From NCBI GenBank assembly GCA_021414145.1, contig JAIOOY010000019.1, positions 1 through 63,080 of the forward strand: a stretch of DNA of 63,080 bases, in the 5' to 3' direction. The notes under the pieces were generated by a model that ran no database searches, had not been told where the DNA came from, and saw only the letters and a list, made by a program, of their open reading frames with translations. Position numbers and translations under genes: made by a program. Of the stretch, positions 1-9,944 are shown one piece after another. The stretch's first letter is position 1. Each line of letters starts with the position of its first letter. The stretch comes from Methylophilales bacterium (GTDB taxonomy: Bacteria > Pseudomonadota > Gammaproteobacteria > Burkholderiales > Methylophilaceae).

Positions 1-1479
1 CATTTAGGCGCATTGCCTATGTATCTAGGTCTGGATTTGCGTGGCGGCGTGCATTTCCTCATGCAGGTAGACATGAAAGCAGCGCTGGACAAAGCTTTAG
101 AACGTTATGTGGGTGACATTCGCACGCAGTTACGCGACAAACGCATCGCCTATAGTGGTGTTGGGCGTGAAGGGCAAACGATACAGATCAAATTCAAACT
201 GGCGGTAGATCGTGATAAAGCCAAGACCGTAATTAGCAAAGACTTTCCTGATCTCAGCTTGAAAGAAAACGAGGGTAGCGAAGGCGAAAAACAGCTCATT
301 GCCAGTCTGGGCTTACCCGCGCAAAAACACATTGAAGACTTTGCCCTCAAGCAGAACATGACCACTCTGCATAACCGTGTAAATGAACTGGGCGTAGCCG
401 AACCTATTATCCAGCAACAAGGCGCGGATCGCGTTGTGATCCAGCTCCCCGGTGTGCAAGATACTGCCAAGGCCAAGGAGATTCTTGGCCGCACCGCCAC
501 ACTGGAAATTCGCATGGTGGATGAAGAGCATCCACAACCTACAGATAAAAACGCTACCGCACCTTTTGGCTCATTGCTGTTCAGTGATCGTGAAGGCCGC
601 CCTATCCTGCTCAAGAAACAAGTGGTTCTGACCGGTGACTACATCACCGATGCCAGCCCGGGCTTGGATAACCAAACTGGCAGCTCGGTGGTACACGTTA
701 ACCTAGATGGACGTGGTGCGCGAATTTTCAAGCAAATCACCCGCGAAAACGTGGGTAAGCGCATGGCCATCGTACTAGTGGAAAAAAACTTGTCTGAAGT
801 GATTACCGCACCAGTGATACAAGAAGAAATCGGTGGCGGACGCGTGCAAATTTCCGGTATGGCTAATGTGCAAGAGGCCACCGACGTATCACTGCTGTTA
901 CGTGCCGGCGCACTGGCGGCACCGATGGATATCATCGAAGAGCGTACCGTCGGCCCCAGCATGGGTGAAGAAAACATCAAGCGTGGCATACATTCTACAA
1001 TGTACGGCTTCCTCGCCATTGCGGTGATGATGATGGCTTATTACTTGGTTTTCGGCACAGTTTCCGTGTTGTCGCTGGGCGTGAATTTGCTACTACTAGT
1101 GGCAGTGTTGTCTATGCTTCAAGCCACGCTCACCTTGCCTGGTCTCGCCGCCATCGCTCTCACCCTAGGGATGGCGATTGATGCCAACGTACTAATCAAC
1201 GAACGTATCCGTGAAGAGTTGCACAATGGCAATAGCCCGCAAGCTTCTATCGCTACCGGCTATGATCGCGCTTTTGGCACTATCCTCGACTCCAACGTTA
1301 CAACATTAATTGTAGGTGTGATGTTGTTCTCGTTTGGCTCAGGTCCTGTGCGCGGCTTTGCCATCGTACACGTGCTAGGTATTTTGACTTCCATGTTCAG
1401 CGCAGTAGTAGTGTCGCGTGGACTGGTCAATCTCACCTATGGATATCGTCGCAAAATCACCAAACTCGTGATCGGTTAA
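1..1479 (+). CDS. secD: SecD, protein translocase subunit (5' end outside window)
   Basis: SecD is the large membrane partner of SecF. Together they use the proton-motive force to help SecYEG release exported proteins on the periplasmic side. The reading frame is open from base 1 and enters with the family motif LGLDLRGG at the start of the first periplasmic domain, so the first transmembrane helix and the true start lie upstream of the window. The visible 490 codons hold the periplasmic P1 region and, from about 950 onward, the C-terminal block of membrane helices with the conserved GMAIDANVLINERIREE segment. The family is usually about 610 residues, so roughly one fifth is missing on the left. 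The TTG at position 13 is not a real start. secF follows after 13 bases, in the usual secD-secF order. Confidence 0.95.
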   Translation, partial: HLGALPMYLGLDLRGGVHFLMQVDMKAALDKALERYVGDIRTQLRDKRIAYSGVGREGQTIQIKFKLAVDRDKAKTVISKDFPDLSLKENEGSEGEKQLIASLGLPAQKHIEDFALKQNMTTLHNRVNELGVAEPIIQQQGADRVVIQLPGVQDTAKAKEILGRTATLEIRMVDEEHPQPTDKNATAPFGSLLFSDREGRPILLKKQVVLTGDYITDASPGLDNQTGSSVVHVNLDGRGARIFKQITRENVGKRMAIVLVEKNLSEVITAPVIQEEIGGGRVQISGMANVQEATDVSLLLRAGALAAPMDIIEERTVGPSMGEENIKRGIHSTMYGFLAIAVMMMAYYLVFGTVSVLSLGVNLLLLVAVLSMLQATLTLPGLAAIALTLGMAIDANVLINERIREELHNGNSPQASIATGYDRAFGTILDSNVTTLIVGVMLFSFGSGPVRGFAIVHVLGILTSMFSAVVVSRGLVNLTYGYRRKITKLVIG

Positions 1480-1492
1480 GGTTAAGATAAAA

Positions 1493-2425
1493 ATGGAATT
1501 ATTCAGAATCAAAGGTGACATCCCCTTCATGAGCTATGGCAAGCTCACCACCTCTATTTCCTTACTCACGTTTTTGCTGGCAGTGTTTTTTCTAGCAACC
1601 AAAGGCTTAAATTTCGGCGTGGATTTCACCGGCGGCACGGTGATGGAAGTGTCCTACCCTCAAGCGGCTGATCTCACCAAGATACGCAGCACCATTGACA
1701 CTATCGGTCTCAAAGAAGCCTCGGTACAAAACTTTGGCACTAGCCATGACGTGCTGATACGTTTACCGGTGAAAAAAGACGTTAGCGGTGCCAAATTATC
1801 AGAACATGTGTTGAGTGCTTTAAGCAAGGACGATGCTTCGGTGCAGATGCGTCGTGTCGAATTCGTCGGCCCGCAGGTGGGTAAAGAGCTTTACGAAAAC
1901 GGCGCGATGGCGCTGCTGTTGGTGTCGCTGGGAATCGTGGCTTATCTGGCTTTGCGTTTTGAATGGAAATTCGGTGTAGCCGCAATTATCGCCAATCTGC
2001 ACGACGTGGTGATTATCTTGGGCTTCTTCTCCTTTTTTCAATGGGAATTCAATCTCACTGTCCTAGCCGCAATACTCGCTGTGCTGGGATATTCGGTCAA
2101 TGAATCCGTAGTGGTGTTTGACCGTGTGCGCGAAAATTTCCGCAAAATGCGTAAAGCGAGTGTCAGCACCATCATAGACAACGCCATCACCAGCACCATG
2201 TCACGTACTGTTATTACTCACTTGATGACGCAAACCATGGTGTGTTCTATGTTGTTTTTCGGCGGAGAGGTACTGCATAACTTCGCCTTGGCACTTACTA
2301 TTGGTATTCTGTTCGGAATCTATTCCTCGGTACTGGTCGCCAGCCCTATCGTTCTGTGGCTAGGTATTTCGCGCGAGGACATGATTAAGCCTGAACCCAA
2401 AAAAGAAGCTGACGCACGACCTTGA
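1493..2425 (+). CDS. secF: SecF, protein translocase subunit
   Basis: SecF pairs with SecD to drive late steps of protein export across the inner membrane. The protein has 310 residues, normal for the family. It has an N-terminal transmembrane helix (about residues 20-38), the periplasmic motif FGVDFTGGT just after it, and five more membrane helices in the C-terminal half with the conserved segment YSVNESVVVFDRVREN. The ATG start lies 13 bases after the secD stop, with a purine-rich AAGGTTAAG stretch upstream, so the two are very likely cotranscribed. Nothing unusual is seen. Confidence 0.96.
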   Translation: MELFRIKGDIPFMSYGKLTTSISLLTFLLAVFFLATKGLNFGVDFTGGTVMEVSYPQAADLTKIRSTIDTIGLKEASVQNFGTSHDVLIRLPVKKDVSGAKLSEHVLSALSKDDASVQMRRVEFVGPQVGKELYENGAMALLLVSLGIVAYLALRFEWKFGVAAIIANLHDVVIILGFFSFFQWEFNLTVLAAILAVLGYSVNESVVVFDRVRENFRKMRKASVSTIIDNAITSTMSRTVITHLMTQTMVCSMLFFGGEVLHNFALALTIGILFGIYSSVLVASPIVLWLGISREDMIKPEPKKEADARP

Positions 2426-2481
2426 CAAGGCTTTACCTTAGCGGGGAAACTAGGCGCGTCTCTTAACTCGTAGCAACCCAC

Positions 2482-3741
2482 TTGGATCACATCCCCTTAT
2501 CGCTGCTGTTTGCTGCACTGTTTACCTTGCTCGTAGCTTCGGCATTCTTCTCCATGTCCGAAACCGCGCTGATGTCCATCAACCGCTATCGCTTGAGACA
2601 TTTGGCTAAGGAAGGCCATCGCGGAGCCAAACTCACTGCGCTGTTACTAGCGAAAACTGACAAGCTTTTAGGCGTGATTCTGCTCGGCAGCACCTTCACT
2701 ATCTCCGCATCCACTACGCTCGCCACAATCATCGCTGTGCGTTTGTTTGGCGAGGGTGAATTGACACTGACTCTGTCAACCCTCGCCGTAAGTATGACCG
2801 TACTGGTGTTTTGCGAAATCTCACCCAAGGTCATCGCCGCCGCCTATCCAGAACCGGTGGCCTTTGCCGCCAGTTATGTGCTTATCGTGCTGCTCAAAAT
2901 CACGCAACCGATTACCTGGTTCGTCAATCTTTTCGTGCGTGCGTTTTTAGGGTTGTTAAGACTCAATCCTAATTTCACCGAGACCATACAGGCCGTCAGC
3001 ATGGAAGAGTTACGCACGATTGTGCAAGAGTCCGGCGGCTTTATTCCGCAGCAACACCAAAACATCCTGCTCAATCTATTTGAACTGGAAAAAGTCACGG
3101 TAGACGATGTAATGACGGCCTATACTCAAATCGAGACCGTGGATTTTGATGCCTCAGCCGAAACCATCGCCGAACAAATCTCCACCAGCCACCACACCCG
3201 CCTGCCGGTACGTGGCGGGCAAAACGAAGAAATCATCGGCATCTTGCACATTCGTAAGGTGTTACATCAAGCGCAAAATAACGAGTTGACCAAAGAATCC
3301 CTCTCTGAAGTCATGAGCGCACCATATTTCGTGCCTGTAGGTACGCCTCTATACACCCAGTTACAACAGTTTCAGGAAAAGCAGCAACGCCTAGCCTTGG
3401 TGGTAGACGAATATGGCCAACTCAAGGGGTTAGTGACCTTAGAAGATATTCTGGAAGAAATGGTGGGCGAATTTACATCGCAATCGCCCGCAAACTCGGT
3501 GCTGTTTCATAAGCAAGATGATGGTAGCTGGCTGGTTGATGGTGCTGTGACCTTGCGCGAACTGAACCGCAAATTAAAATTAAGTTTTCCACTGGATGGT
3601 CCGAAGACCTTAAATGGCTTGGTATTGGAACATTTTGAGGACATTCCTGAGGTAGGAACTAGCTTCAAGATTGCAGGGCATACCCTTGAAATCATTCAAA
3701 CCCAAGACCGTATTGTGAAGATAGTCTCTATACGCAGTTAA
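2482..3741 (+). CDS. CNNM/CBS/CorC-domain membrane protein (HlyC/CorC family)
   Basis: The protein has 419 residues in the usual domain order of the HlyC/CorC (CorB/YfjD-like) family: an N-terminal CNNM/DUF21 membrane domain (about residues 1-185), a CBS-domain pair (about 205-335) and a C-terminal CorC_HlyC domain (about 345-415). Family members are linked to magnesium or cobalt efflux and resistance; transport has been shown for some CNNM proteins, but the substrate here is inferred. The start is a TTG, chosen because MDHIPLSLLFAALF aligns with the expected beginning of the first helix; the next in-frame Met falls inside that helix at FSMSETALMS. No strong ribosome-binding site is visible. 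It follows secF on the same strand after 56 bases. Confidence 0.85.
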   Translation: MDHIPLSLLFAALFTLLVASAFFSMSETALMSINRYRLRHLAKEGHRGAKLTALLLAKTDKLLGVILLGSTFTISASTTLATIIAVRLFGEGELTLTLSTLAVSMTVLVFCEISPKVIAAAYPEPVAFAASYVLIVLLKITQPITWFVNLFVRAFLGLLRLNPNFTETIQAVSMEELRTIVQESGGFIPQQHQNILLNLFELEKVTVDDVMTAYTQIETVDFDASAETIAEQISTSHHTRLPVRGGQNEEIIGILHIRKVLHQAQNNELTKESLSEVMSAPYFVPVGTPLYTQLQQFQEKQQRLALVVDEYGQLKGLVTLEDILEEMVGEFTSQSPANSVLFHKQDDGSWLVDGAVTLRELNRKLKLSFPLDGPKTLNGLVLEHFEDIPEVGTSFKIAGHTLEIIQTQDRIVKIVSIRS

Positions 3742-3796
3742 ATTCATTCCCATTTAGGGCTTGAATTATTTTCGGATAAGCTCAAAATAGGCTCAC

Positions 3797-4105
3797 ATGG
3801 CGACAAAGACTGTTGAACGAACCGAAGCTGAAACTGGCGAGTCCAAGCCTAAACCGCCACCTTTGTATAAAGTGCGTTTACTCAACGACGACTATACGCC
3901 AATGGAGTTTGTGGTTCAGGTCATCGAGACCTATTTTGGCAAGAGTCGTGAGCAAGCCTTGCAGTTGATGTTGAAAGTACACAACGAGGGTTCGGCAGTA
4001 TGTGGCGTATACCCACGCGATGTGGCTGAAACCAAGGTAAGACAAGTGACAGAAAAAGCACGCGAGCACCAGCATCCGCTGCAATGCGAAATGGAAGAAG
4101 GCTGA
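3797..4105 (+). CDS. clpS: ClpS, N-end rule adaptor for ClpAP
   Basis: ClpS binds N-degron substrates and hands them to the ClpA unfoldase. The 102-residue protein has a disordered, charged N-terminal tail (about residues 1-25) and then the folded core with [17 protein letters not shown], which carries the conserved N-degron pocket residues. Near the C-terminus CEMEEG is the usual ending. The ATG at 3797 follows an AGG-containing stretch. clpA starts 22 bases after the stop, so they form the standard clpS-clpA operon. Confidence 0.97.
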   Translation: MATKTVERTEAETGESKPKPPPLYKVRLLNDDYTPMEFVVQVIETYFGKSREQALQLMLKVHNEGSAVCGVYPRDVAETKVRQVTEKAREHQHPLQCEMEEG

Positions 4106-4127
4106 ATTTAACTGAGGTAATAACGAA

Positions 4128-6419
4128 GTGATTGCACAAGAGTTAGAGGTTTCCCTACACATAGCCTTCATGGAAGCGCGGCAGCAGCGCCACGAACTCA
4201 TCACCGTGGAACACCTGCTATTGGCAATGCTGGATAACCCTACTGCATCGCAAGTGCTGCGAGCTTGTGGCGGTGACATTGAAGCCTTGCGCCGTGAGCT
4301 CACTGATTACATTAACGAACACACTCATATCGTCTCTGGCACACAAGAAGTTGACACCCAGCCAACCTTGGGCTTTCAGCGTGTGATTCAACGAGCCATC
4401 CTGCATGTTCAATCTTCCGGCAAGAAAGAAGTCTCTGGTGCCAATGTGCTGGTCGCTATTTATGGCGAAAAAGATTCCCACGCCGTGTTCTTCCTGCATC
4501 AGCAAGGTGTGACGCGCTTGGATGTGGTCAACTTCATTTCGCACGGCATTTCTAAAGTGACTGAAAACGCTGGTGCTGCCAAACGTAGTAGTGGTGATCA
4601 ACAAGACACCGAGCAAGATCAAGCTTCTACCAGCGCGCTGGAAAGCTATACGCTCAATCTCAACGCCCAAGTTTTGGCAGGCAAGATAGACCCCCTCATT
4701 GGTCGTGGTCCAGAGTTAGAGCGTGTCATCCAAACCCTGTGCCGTCGTCGCAAAAATAACCCGCTACTGGTAGGTGAGGCTGGTGTGGGCAAAACTGCCA
4801 TTGCTGAAGGTTTGGCGCGACTTATCGTGGAAGGCGACGTGCCAGAGATATTGGCCAAGGCCACTATCTATTCTCTGGATATGGGGGCGTTATTGGCTGG
4901 AACCAAGTATAGAGGTGACTTTGAACAACGCTTGAAAGCAGTACTCAAAAAACTGAGCGAGAATACAGACGCGATTCTTTTCATAGACGAAATCCATACC
5001 CTGATAGGCGCAGGTGCGGCCAGCGGTGGCACTTTGGATGCCTCGAATCTACTTAAGCCCGCACTTTCCAACGGCCAGCTCAAGTGCATAGGTGCTACCA
5101 CCTATCAAGAATTCCGTGGTGTTTTCGAAAAAGACCACGCTTTGTCACGTCGCTTCCAAAAGATAGACGTGGCTGAGCCTTCCATAGATGAAACTGTGGA
5201 AATTCTCAAAGGCTTGAAATCACGCTTTGAATCACATCATGGCGTTAAATACACCAGTGCAGCACTGTCTACTGCTGCCGAGCTGTCCGCTAGATACATC
5301 AACGATCGCCACTTGCCGGATAAGGCCATAGACGTGATCGACGAAGCTGGCGCAGCGCAGCGCATTTTGCCAAAATCGCGCCAAAAAAAGGTCATTGGCA
5401 ACAAGGAAATCGAAGGCATCATCGCTAAAATCGCGCGCATTCCGTCCAAGAACATTTCCAGCGATGACCGCAGCGCATTAAAAACCCTAGATCGCGACTT
5501 GAAAGCGGTGGTGTTTGGGCAAGACGCAGCCATTGATGCACTAGCAGCTGCCATCAAGATGTCGCGTAGCGGTTTGGGTAACACGCAAAAGCCTATTGGA
5601 GCCTTCTTGTTCAGTGGACCTACCGGTGTCGGTAAAACCGAGGTCGCCCGCCAATTAGCTTACACGCTAGGTATCGAGTTAGTACGCTTTGACATGTCCG
5701 AATACATGGAGCGCCACGCGGTCTCGCGTTTAATAGGCGCCCCTCCAGGTTATGTGGGTTTTGAGCAAGGCGGACTGTTGACCGAGGCTATTACGAAGCA
5801 GCCTTATTCAGTACTGCTACTCGACGAGATTGAGAAGGCGCATCCCGACATTTTCAACATTCTGCTGCAAGTGATGGATCACGGAACACTGACCGACAAC
5901 AACGGACGCAAAGCCGATTTCCGCAACGTCACTATCATCATGACCACCAACGCTGGCGCTGAGGCCTTGTCCAAATCCAGCATGGGTTTCACCGCCAACA
6001 AAGCCAGCGGCGATGAAATGGCGGAAATTAAGCGCTTGTTTACACCAGAATTCAGAAATAGATTAGATGCCACAGTTTCGTTCAAACCGCTTGATCAAGA
6101 GGTAATTGTGCGCGTGGTAGATAAATTCTTAATGCAGTTGGAAGACCAACTACACGAGAAAAAGGTCGAGGTGAGTTTTACTGATGCGCTGAAAACCTTC
6201 CTTGCCAAAAAAGGCTTCGACCCAGTCATGGGTGCACGGCCTATGGCGAGACTTATCCAAGATACTATCCGCAAAGCCTTGGCCGACGAGTTGCTGTTTG
6301 GGCGCTTGGCGAATGGCGGGCACGTCATCGTGGATGTAGATGTAGATGACAAGGTGCTACTCAACTTTGACGAGAATGACGCTGCTAGTTCCTCCGCTCT
6401 CTCCGAAGCGCTCGCTTAA
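4128..6419 (+). CDS. clpA: ClpA, AAA+ unfoldase of the ClpAP protease
   Basis: ClpA unfolds proteins and feeds them into the ClpP peptidase. The 763-residue protein has the N-terminal Clp repeat domain (about 1-145) and two AAA+ modules, with Walker [10 protein letters not shown] and Walker [11 protein letters not shown] in the first and GPTGVGKTE and [11 protein letters not shown] in the second. The spacing and length match ClpA rather than ClpB, because the long middle coiled coil is absent. The start is GTG, preceded by TGAGGT nine bases upstream. An exported nuclease gene begins inside the last part of the coding sequence, so clpS, clpA and that gene are probably one transcript. Confidence 0.97.
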   Translation: MIAQELEVSLHIAFMEARQQRHELITVEHLLLAMLDNPTASQVLRACGGDIEALRRELTDYINEHTHIVSGTQEVDTQPTLGFQRVIQRAILHVQSSGKKEVSGANVLVAIYGEKDSHAVFFLHQQGVTRLDVVNFISHGISKVTENAGAAKRSSGDQQDTEQDQASTSALESYTLNLNAQVLAGKIDPLIGRGPELERVIQTLCRRRKNNPLLVGEAGVGKTAIAEGLARLIVEGDVPEILAKATIYSLDMGALLAGTKYRGDFEQRLKAVLKKLSENTDAILFIDEIHTLIGAGAASGGTLDASNLLKPALSNGQLKCIGATTYQEFRGVFEKDHALSRRFQKIDVAEPSIDETVEILKGLKSRFESHHGVKYTSAALSTAAELSARYINDRHLPDKAIDVIDEAGAAQRILPKSRQKKVIGNKEIEGIIAKIARIPSKNISSDDRSALKTLDRDLKAVVFGQDAAIDALAAAIKMSRSGLGNTQKPIGAFLFSGPTGVGKTEVARQLAYTLGIELVRFDMSEYMERHAVSRLIGAPPGYVGFEQGGLLTEAITKQPYSVLLLDEIEKAHPDIFNILLQVMDHGTLTDNNGRKADFRNVTIIMTTNAGAEALSKSSMGFTANKASGDEMAEIKRLFTPEFRNRLDATVSFKPLDQEVIVRVVDKFLMQLEDQLHEKKVEVSFTDALKTFLAKKGFDPVMGARPMARLIQDTIRKALADELLFGRLANGGHVIVDVDVDDKVLLNFDENDAASSSALSEALA

Positions 6420-6981
6420 GAAAATTCTGCCTGTTAAATTCTTAGTCTTAGTCACCTTTTGCCTGCTTGGCACGCAAGCATTTGCCTTTCAAACGCCAAA
6501 TCCAAATTTGGTGGCAACCGGCAGCGTAGAAGTTGCTTTCAGCCCAGAACAAGACACGGCAGGCATCATCATCAAGGCTATCAACCAAGCTAAAAAACAG
6601 ATATTGGTGCAAGCTTTTTCTTTCACCCACAAAGATATCGCCCAAGCGCTAATTGCCGCGTATCGGCGTGGCGTGGAAGTCAAACTCATCGCCGACCTTG
6701 AACAATCAGAACATGAAAATGACAAGGTGGCGCAAATCGCGCAGGCCAAAATACCTGTATGGCTAGATGGCGAACATCAAAGCGCACACAATAAAGTAAT
6801 GTTGATTGATGTGGATATGCCACAAGTAGTTATCATCACGGGCAGCTATAATTTCACCTTTGCGGCACAATTCAAAAATGCAGAGAATGTATTGCTAATA
6901 CGCGGTAATGCCAAACTGGCTGAGCTGTATAAACAAAACTGGTTGCGACATCAGGCACACTCTCAAATGTTGCACCCATGA
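6376..6981 (+). CDS. Exported phospholipase-D-type nuclease (single HKD motif)
   Basis: This is a small member of the PLD superfamily, similar in layout to the Nuc endonuclease group, which has one HKD motif per chain and works as a dimer. With the ATG at 6376 the protein has 201 residues. It has a basic N-terminus, a hydrophobic segment ending at about residue 37 that looks like a signal peptide (AFA before FQTP), and the motif HNKVMLID (His138, Lys140, Asp145) followed by GSYNF. It is predicted to act in the periplasm or outside the cell on nucleic acid; phospholipid is the alternative substrate. Its start overlaps the clpA end by 44 bases; another ATG at 6346 would overlap by 74. The stop codon runs into the AGGAG ribosome-binding site of ribH. 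Confidence 0.8.
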   Translation: MTLLVPPLSPKRSLKKILPVKFLVLVTFCLLGTQAFAFQTPNPNLVATGSVEVAFSPEQDTAGIIIKAINQAKKQILVQAFSFTHKDIAQALIAAYRRGVEVKLIADLEQSEHENDKVAQIAQAKIPVWLDGEHQSAHNKVMLIDVDMPQVVIITGSYNFTFAAQFKNAENVLLIRGNAKLAELYKQNWLRHQAHSQMLHP

Positions 6982-6991
6982 GGAGAACACT

Positions 6992-7441
6992 ATGAACACA
7001 TTAGAAAAAGACCTATCTGGCCACTCGATGCGTATAGGCATCGTGCAATCGCGCTTTAATCCGGCAATCGGAGATAGCTTGCGAAATGCCTGTATTGCCG
7101 AACTACACAAACTGGGCGTGGCGGATGCCGACATTACCTTAGGTACGGTGCCAGGTGCATTAGAAGCACCCTTGCTGCTGCTCAAAATGGCCAAATCACG
7201 CCACTTTGACGCGCTCATCGCCTTAGGTGCGGTGATACGTGGTGAAACCTATCATTTTGAAATTGTCGCCAACGAATCAGCGCGCGGAATCATTGAAGTG
7301 CAACTCGATACTGGTGTGCCAATTGCTAACGCTATTTTAACCACCGAAAACGACGAACAGGCTTTAGCACGCGCAGTAATAAAGGGGGCTGAAGCGGCAC
7401 ATGTAGCCATCGAAATGGCCAATCTGATAAGACATCTATGA
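6992..7441 (+). CDS. ribH: 6,7-dimethyl-8-ribityllumazine synthase
   Basis: RibH makes the riboflavin precursor lumazine from a ribityl-aminouracil and 3,4-dihydroxybutanone phosphate in the cytoplasm. The 149-residue protein has the expected features: [16 protein letters not shown] at the start, [10 protein letters not shown] in the middle, and [14 protein letters not shown] with the catalytic His region. The ATG at 6992 is chosen over upstream starts because AGGAG sits 6 bases before it and the protein then has normal length. The stop overlaps the start of nusB (ATGA), the common ribH-nusB coupling. Confidence 0.96.
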   Translation: MNTLEKDLSGHSMRIGIVQSRFNPAIGDSLRNACIAELHKLGVADADITLGTVPGALEAPLLLLKMAKSRHFDALIALGAVIRGETYHFEIVANESARGIIEVQLDTGVPIANAILTTENDEQALARAVIKGAEAAHVAIEMANLIRHL

Positions 7442-7905
7442 CTACCACCGTGAGCACAGTAAAAGTAAAAAGTGGCAATCGCCGACTATCGCGCGAGTTG
7501 GTATTAAAGGGGTTGTACCAGCATTTTTTGAGCGCCAACAGCGAAAAAAGCATCGCTGAACACCTGGAAGAAGACGCTCTTTTTGCACGCGCCGACCAAG
7601 CCTATTGCAACGCCTTACTGCAAGGCGTACTAGCTAATATGGATAGACTGCATAGCCAAATTTCACAGTTCATTGATCGCAAGGTTGAAGAACTGAGCCC
7701 AGTAGAGCGTGCCGTGTTGTGCATAGCCGTTTACGAGCTAGCGTTCGATCCAACTATCCCATATCGCGTGGTGATTAATGAAGGGATAGAACTCGCCAAA
7801 AAATATGGTGGTGTAGACGGACATAAGTACGTCAATGGCGTGCTGGACAAGATTGCTTTCCAACTAAGGCCAGAAGAGATACAGAAACGTGCTGCTAAGG
7901 TTTGA
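7438..7905 (+). CDS. nusB: NusB, transcription antitermination factor
   Basis: NusB binds boxA RNA together with S10 in rRNA antitermination complexes. The protein has 155 residues with an all-helical NusB fold; the C-terminal half holds [32 protein letters not shown], the family's most conserved block (shown in parts: [10 protein letters not shown] and [10 protein letters not shown]). The N-terminus is slightly extended and basic. It starts in a 4-base overlap with ribH, implying translational coupling. Confidence 0.95.
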   Translation: MTTTVSTVKVKSGNRRLSRELVLKGLYQHFLSANSEKSIAEHLEEDALFARADQAYCNALLQGVLANMDRLHSQISQFIDRKVEELSPVERAVLCIAVYELAFDPTIPYRVVINEGIELAKKYGGVDGHKYVNGVLDKIAFQLRPEEIQKRAAKV

Positions 7906-7990
7906 AGCAGTTGACGTAAACGTCGCTTTGCGCCAATCTGTACAAGAAAATGAAATTCGCAGTTGTGCTACTTAAGATTAGGAAGAAAAA

Positions 7991-9676
7991 ATGTCTGAGA
8001 CCATGACTAAAAAATCCACGGATAACCGCCGTAAAACTCAGGAACGCAGAGTCACTGAAGCTAAAATGATGCTCGATAACATCGAGCGTCTGAATCGTAT
8101 CGGTGTTGCACTCTCCTCAGAACGTGACACCTCGCGCTTGTTGGAAATGATTCTGATGGGTGCTAAAGAAATCGCCAATGCAGACGGTGGAACGCTGTAC
8201 ACCGTCACCGATGACGATAAACTCAAGTTTGAAATCATGCGTACTGATTCACTCAATATCGCAATGGGTGGCACTACCGGCAAAGACATTCCCTTTCCCG
8301 CCTTGCCTATTTATCGCGAAGATGGCACACCGAACACGGGTATGGTAGCGGCCTATGCAGTGATCAACGATAAAACCGTCAACATAGCAGATGCATATGA
8401 GGCCGAGGGTTTCGATTTTTCTGGCACAAGAAAATTTGATGCGAACACTGGCTACCGCTCCAAATCCTTTCTCACCATCCCAATGAAAAACCATGAAAAG
8501 GAAATCATCGGAGTACTGCAATTATTGAATTCTAAAGATCACAACAATGGTGAAGTCATCGCCTTCACGCCGCAAATTCAGCAACTGGTAGAATCTTTGG
8601 CTTCACAAGCGGCTATCGCACTCACCAACCAAAACCTGATCGAAGGCTTGAAAGCGCTGTTTGAATCGTTCATCACCTTGATCGCAGACGCGATTGACGA
8701 AAAATCACCTTATACCGGTGGCCATTGCCGTCGTGTGCCGGAAATGGCGATGATGCTGGGTAAATGTGTAGTAGAAGCGAAAACTGGTCCATTTGCTAAC
8801 TTCAGCATGTCAGAAAAAGAGCTATATGAACTGCGTATTGCCGCTTGGTTACACGATTGTGGTAAGGTTACTACGCCAGAATATGTGGTGGATAAAGCTA
8901 CCAAGCTGGCAACAATTTTTGATCGTATCGAACTAATAGACACGCGTTTTGAGGTACTAAAACAACAGGCCGAAGTAGAGATGTTGCGCAAGCAAATGGA
9001 TTTGCTACGTAAAGGCCGCCCGGACCACGCTCAGGTGATGGAAGTGCAGTTACGCGCACATCAAAAACAACTGGACGACGATAGAGAATTTATTCGCAAT
9101 GCAAATATCGGCGGCGAGTTTATGACCCCAGAACATCAAGAACGTGTAAAACAGATTGCCGCCTATAAATACAAAAACGATAAAGGCGAAATTCAACCAT
9201 TTTTGACCGAAAACGAAGTATATAACCTCAATATCGCACGAGGTACTTTAACCAACGAAGAGCGTCAAGTGATTAACAACCACATCGTAGTCACCATCAA
9301 TATGCTGGAATCGCTACCTTATCCAAAAGCGTTACGTCGCGTACCTGAGTATGCGGGCGGCCACCACGAGCGCATGGATGGCAAAGGCTATCCACGCGGC
9401 CTGACCAAGGAACAAATGTCCATCCCCGCACGCATCATGGGCATTGCCGACATTTTTGAAGCGCTCACCGCCCGGGATCGCCCTTACAAAAAGGCCAAAA
9501 CGCTGTCGGAATCGCTATTTATTCTGGGCAAAATGACATTGGATAACCACGTAGATCCAGATTTATTTGATTTGTTTATTCGCGAAAAAGTCTACCTAAC
9601 CTACGCCAAGCAATTCTTGGAACCTGAACAGATAGACGAAGTGGATGAAAGCAAGATCCCAGGCTATACACCTTAA
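7991..9676 (+). CDS. GAF and HD-GYP domain protein, probable cyclic-di-GMP phosphodiesterase
   Basis: The 561-residue protein has a short charged N-terminus, a GAF sensory domain (about 30-195) and an HD-GYP domain (about 215-530). The metal-binding and catalytic signatures are complete: LHDCGK with His288-Asp289, and HHERMDGKGYPRG starting at about residue 458, so hydrolysis of cyclic di-GMP is likely. No receiver domain or membrane segment is visible, so the GAF ligand would be cytoplasmic. Between the two motifs lies a long charged helical stretch (about residues 310-400, rich in E, K, Q and R), longer than in typical HD-GYP proteins. It stands alone: 85 bases after nusB, and convergent with the ferredoxin gene, whose stop codon overlaps its own (TTAA). 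Confidence 0.88.
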   Translation: MSETMTKKSTDNRRKTQERRVTEAKMMLDNIERLNRIGVALSSERDTSRLLEMILMGAKEIANADGGTLYTVTDDDKLKFEIMRTDSLNIAMGGTTGKDIPFPALPIYREDGTPNTGMVAAYAVINDKTVNIADAYEAEGFDFSGTRKFDANTGYRSKSFLTIPMKNHEKEIIGVLQLLNSKDHNNGEVIAFTPQIQQLVESLASQAAIALTNQNLIEGLKALFESFITLIADAIDEKSPYTGGHCRRVPEMAMMLGKCVVEAKTGPFANFSMSEKELYELRIAAWLHDCGKVTTPEYVVDKATKLATIFDRIELIDTRFEVLKQQAEVEMLRKQMDLLRKGRPDHAQVMEVQLRAHQKQLDDDREFIRNANIGGEFMTPEHQERVKQIAAYKYKNDKGEIQPFLTENEVYNLNIARGTLTNEERQVINNHIVVTINMLESLPYPKALRRVPEYAGGHHERMDGKGYPRGLTKEQMSIPARIMGIADIFEALTARDRPYKKAKTLSESLFILGKMTLDNHVDPDLFDLFIREKVYLTYAKQFLEPEQIDEVDESKIPGYTP

Positions 9677-9942
9677 TCTGTGGAAAGTTGTTGTACCAGT
9701 TCTGGTAGGCCTTCCAAGCTGACATGATGATAGAAGTTGCCGGAAGGGGAGAGCTTGATATTGGGGCCTAAGTCGCACATGCCTAAGCATTTAAAGCGCT
9801 CCACGCCAACAACTAAAGCGTGTGCCGCGATAACGGACTCAATGCACTGGGCAATGGCCTCACCGCCCCGTGCACCACAGGACGGTACATCAGGATTGGC
9901 GCGGTGATTGATGCAAACGATGATCGTTTTTGAAGGATTCAT
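9673..9942 (-). CDS. Thioredoxin-like [2Fe-2S] ferredoxin
   Basis: An 89-residue protein of the thioredoxin-like 2Fe-2S ferredoxin family, related to the NuoE-type cluster domain. The four ligands are visible as Cys10, Cys22, Cys52 and Cys56, the last two in the motif KCLGMCDLGP. Such stand-alone proteins are soluble electron carriers; the partner is unknown here. The ATG at 9942 lies only two bases from the divergent start of the Sel1-repeat gene at 9945, so each promoter must lie within the other coding region or both genes must use very short leaders. The stop overlaps the stop of the convergent HD-GYP gene. Confidence 0.88.
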   Translation of the reverse strand: MNPSKTIIVCINHRANPDVPSCGARGGEAIAQCIESVIAAHALVVGVERFKCLGMCDLGPNIKLSPSGNFYHHVSLEGLPELVQQLSTD

Positions 9943-9944
9943 AA

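Noticed and set aside
7911-7926. TTGACGTAAACGTC hairpin after nusB
   Set aside because: The stem is short and no T-run follows; it is not a convincing terminator, and no matching -10 was found for TTGACG as a promoter.
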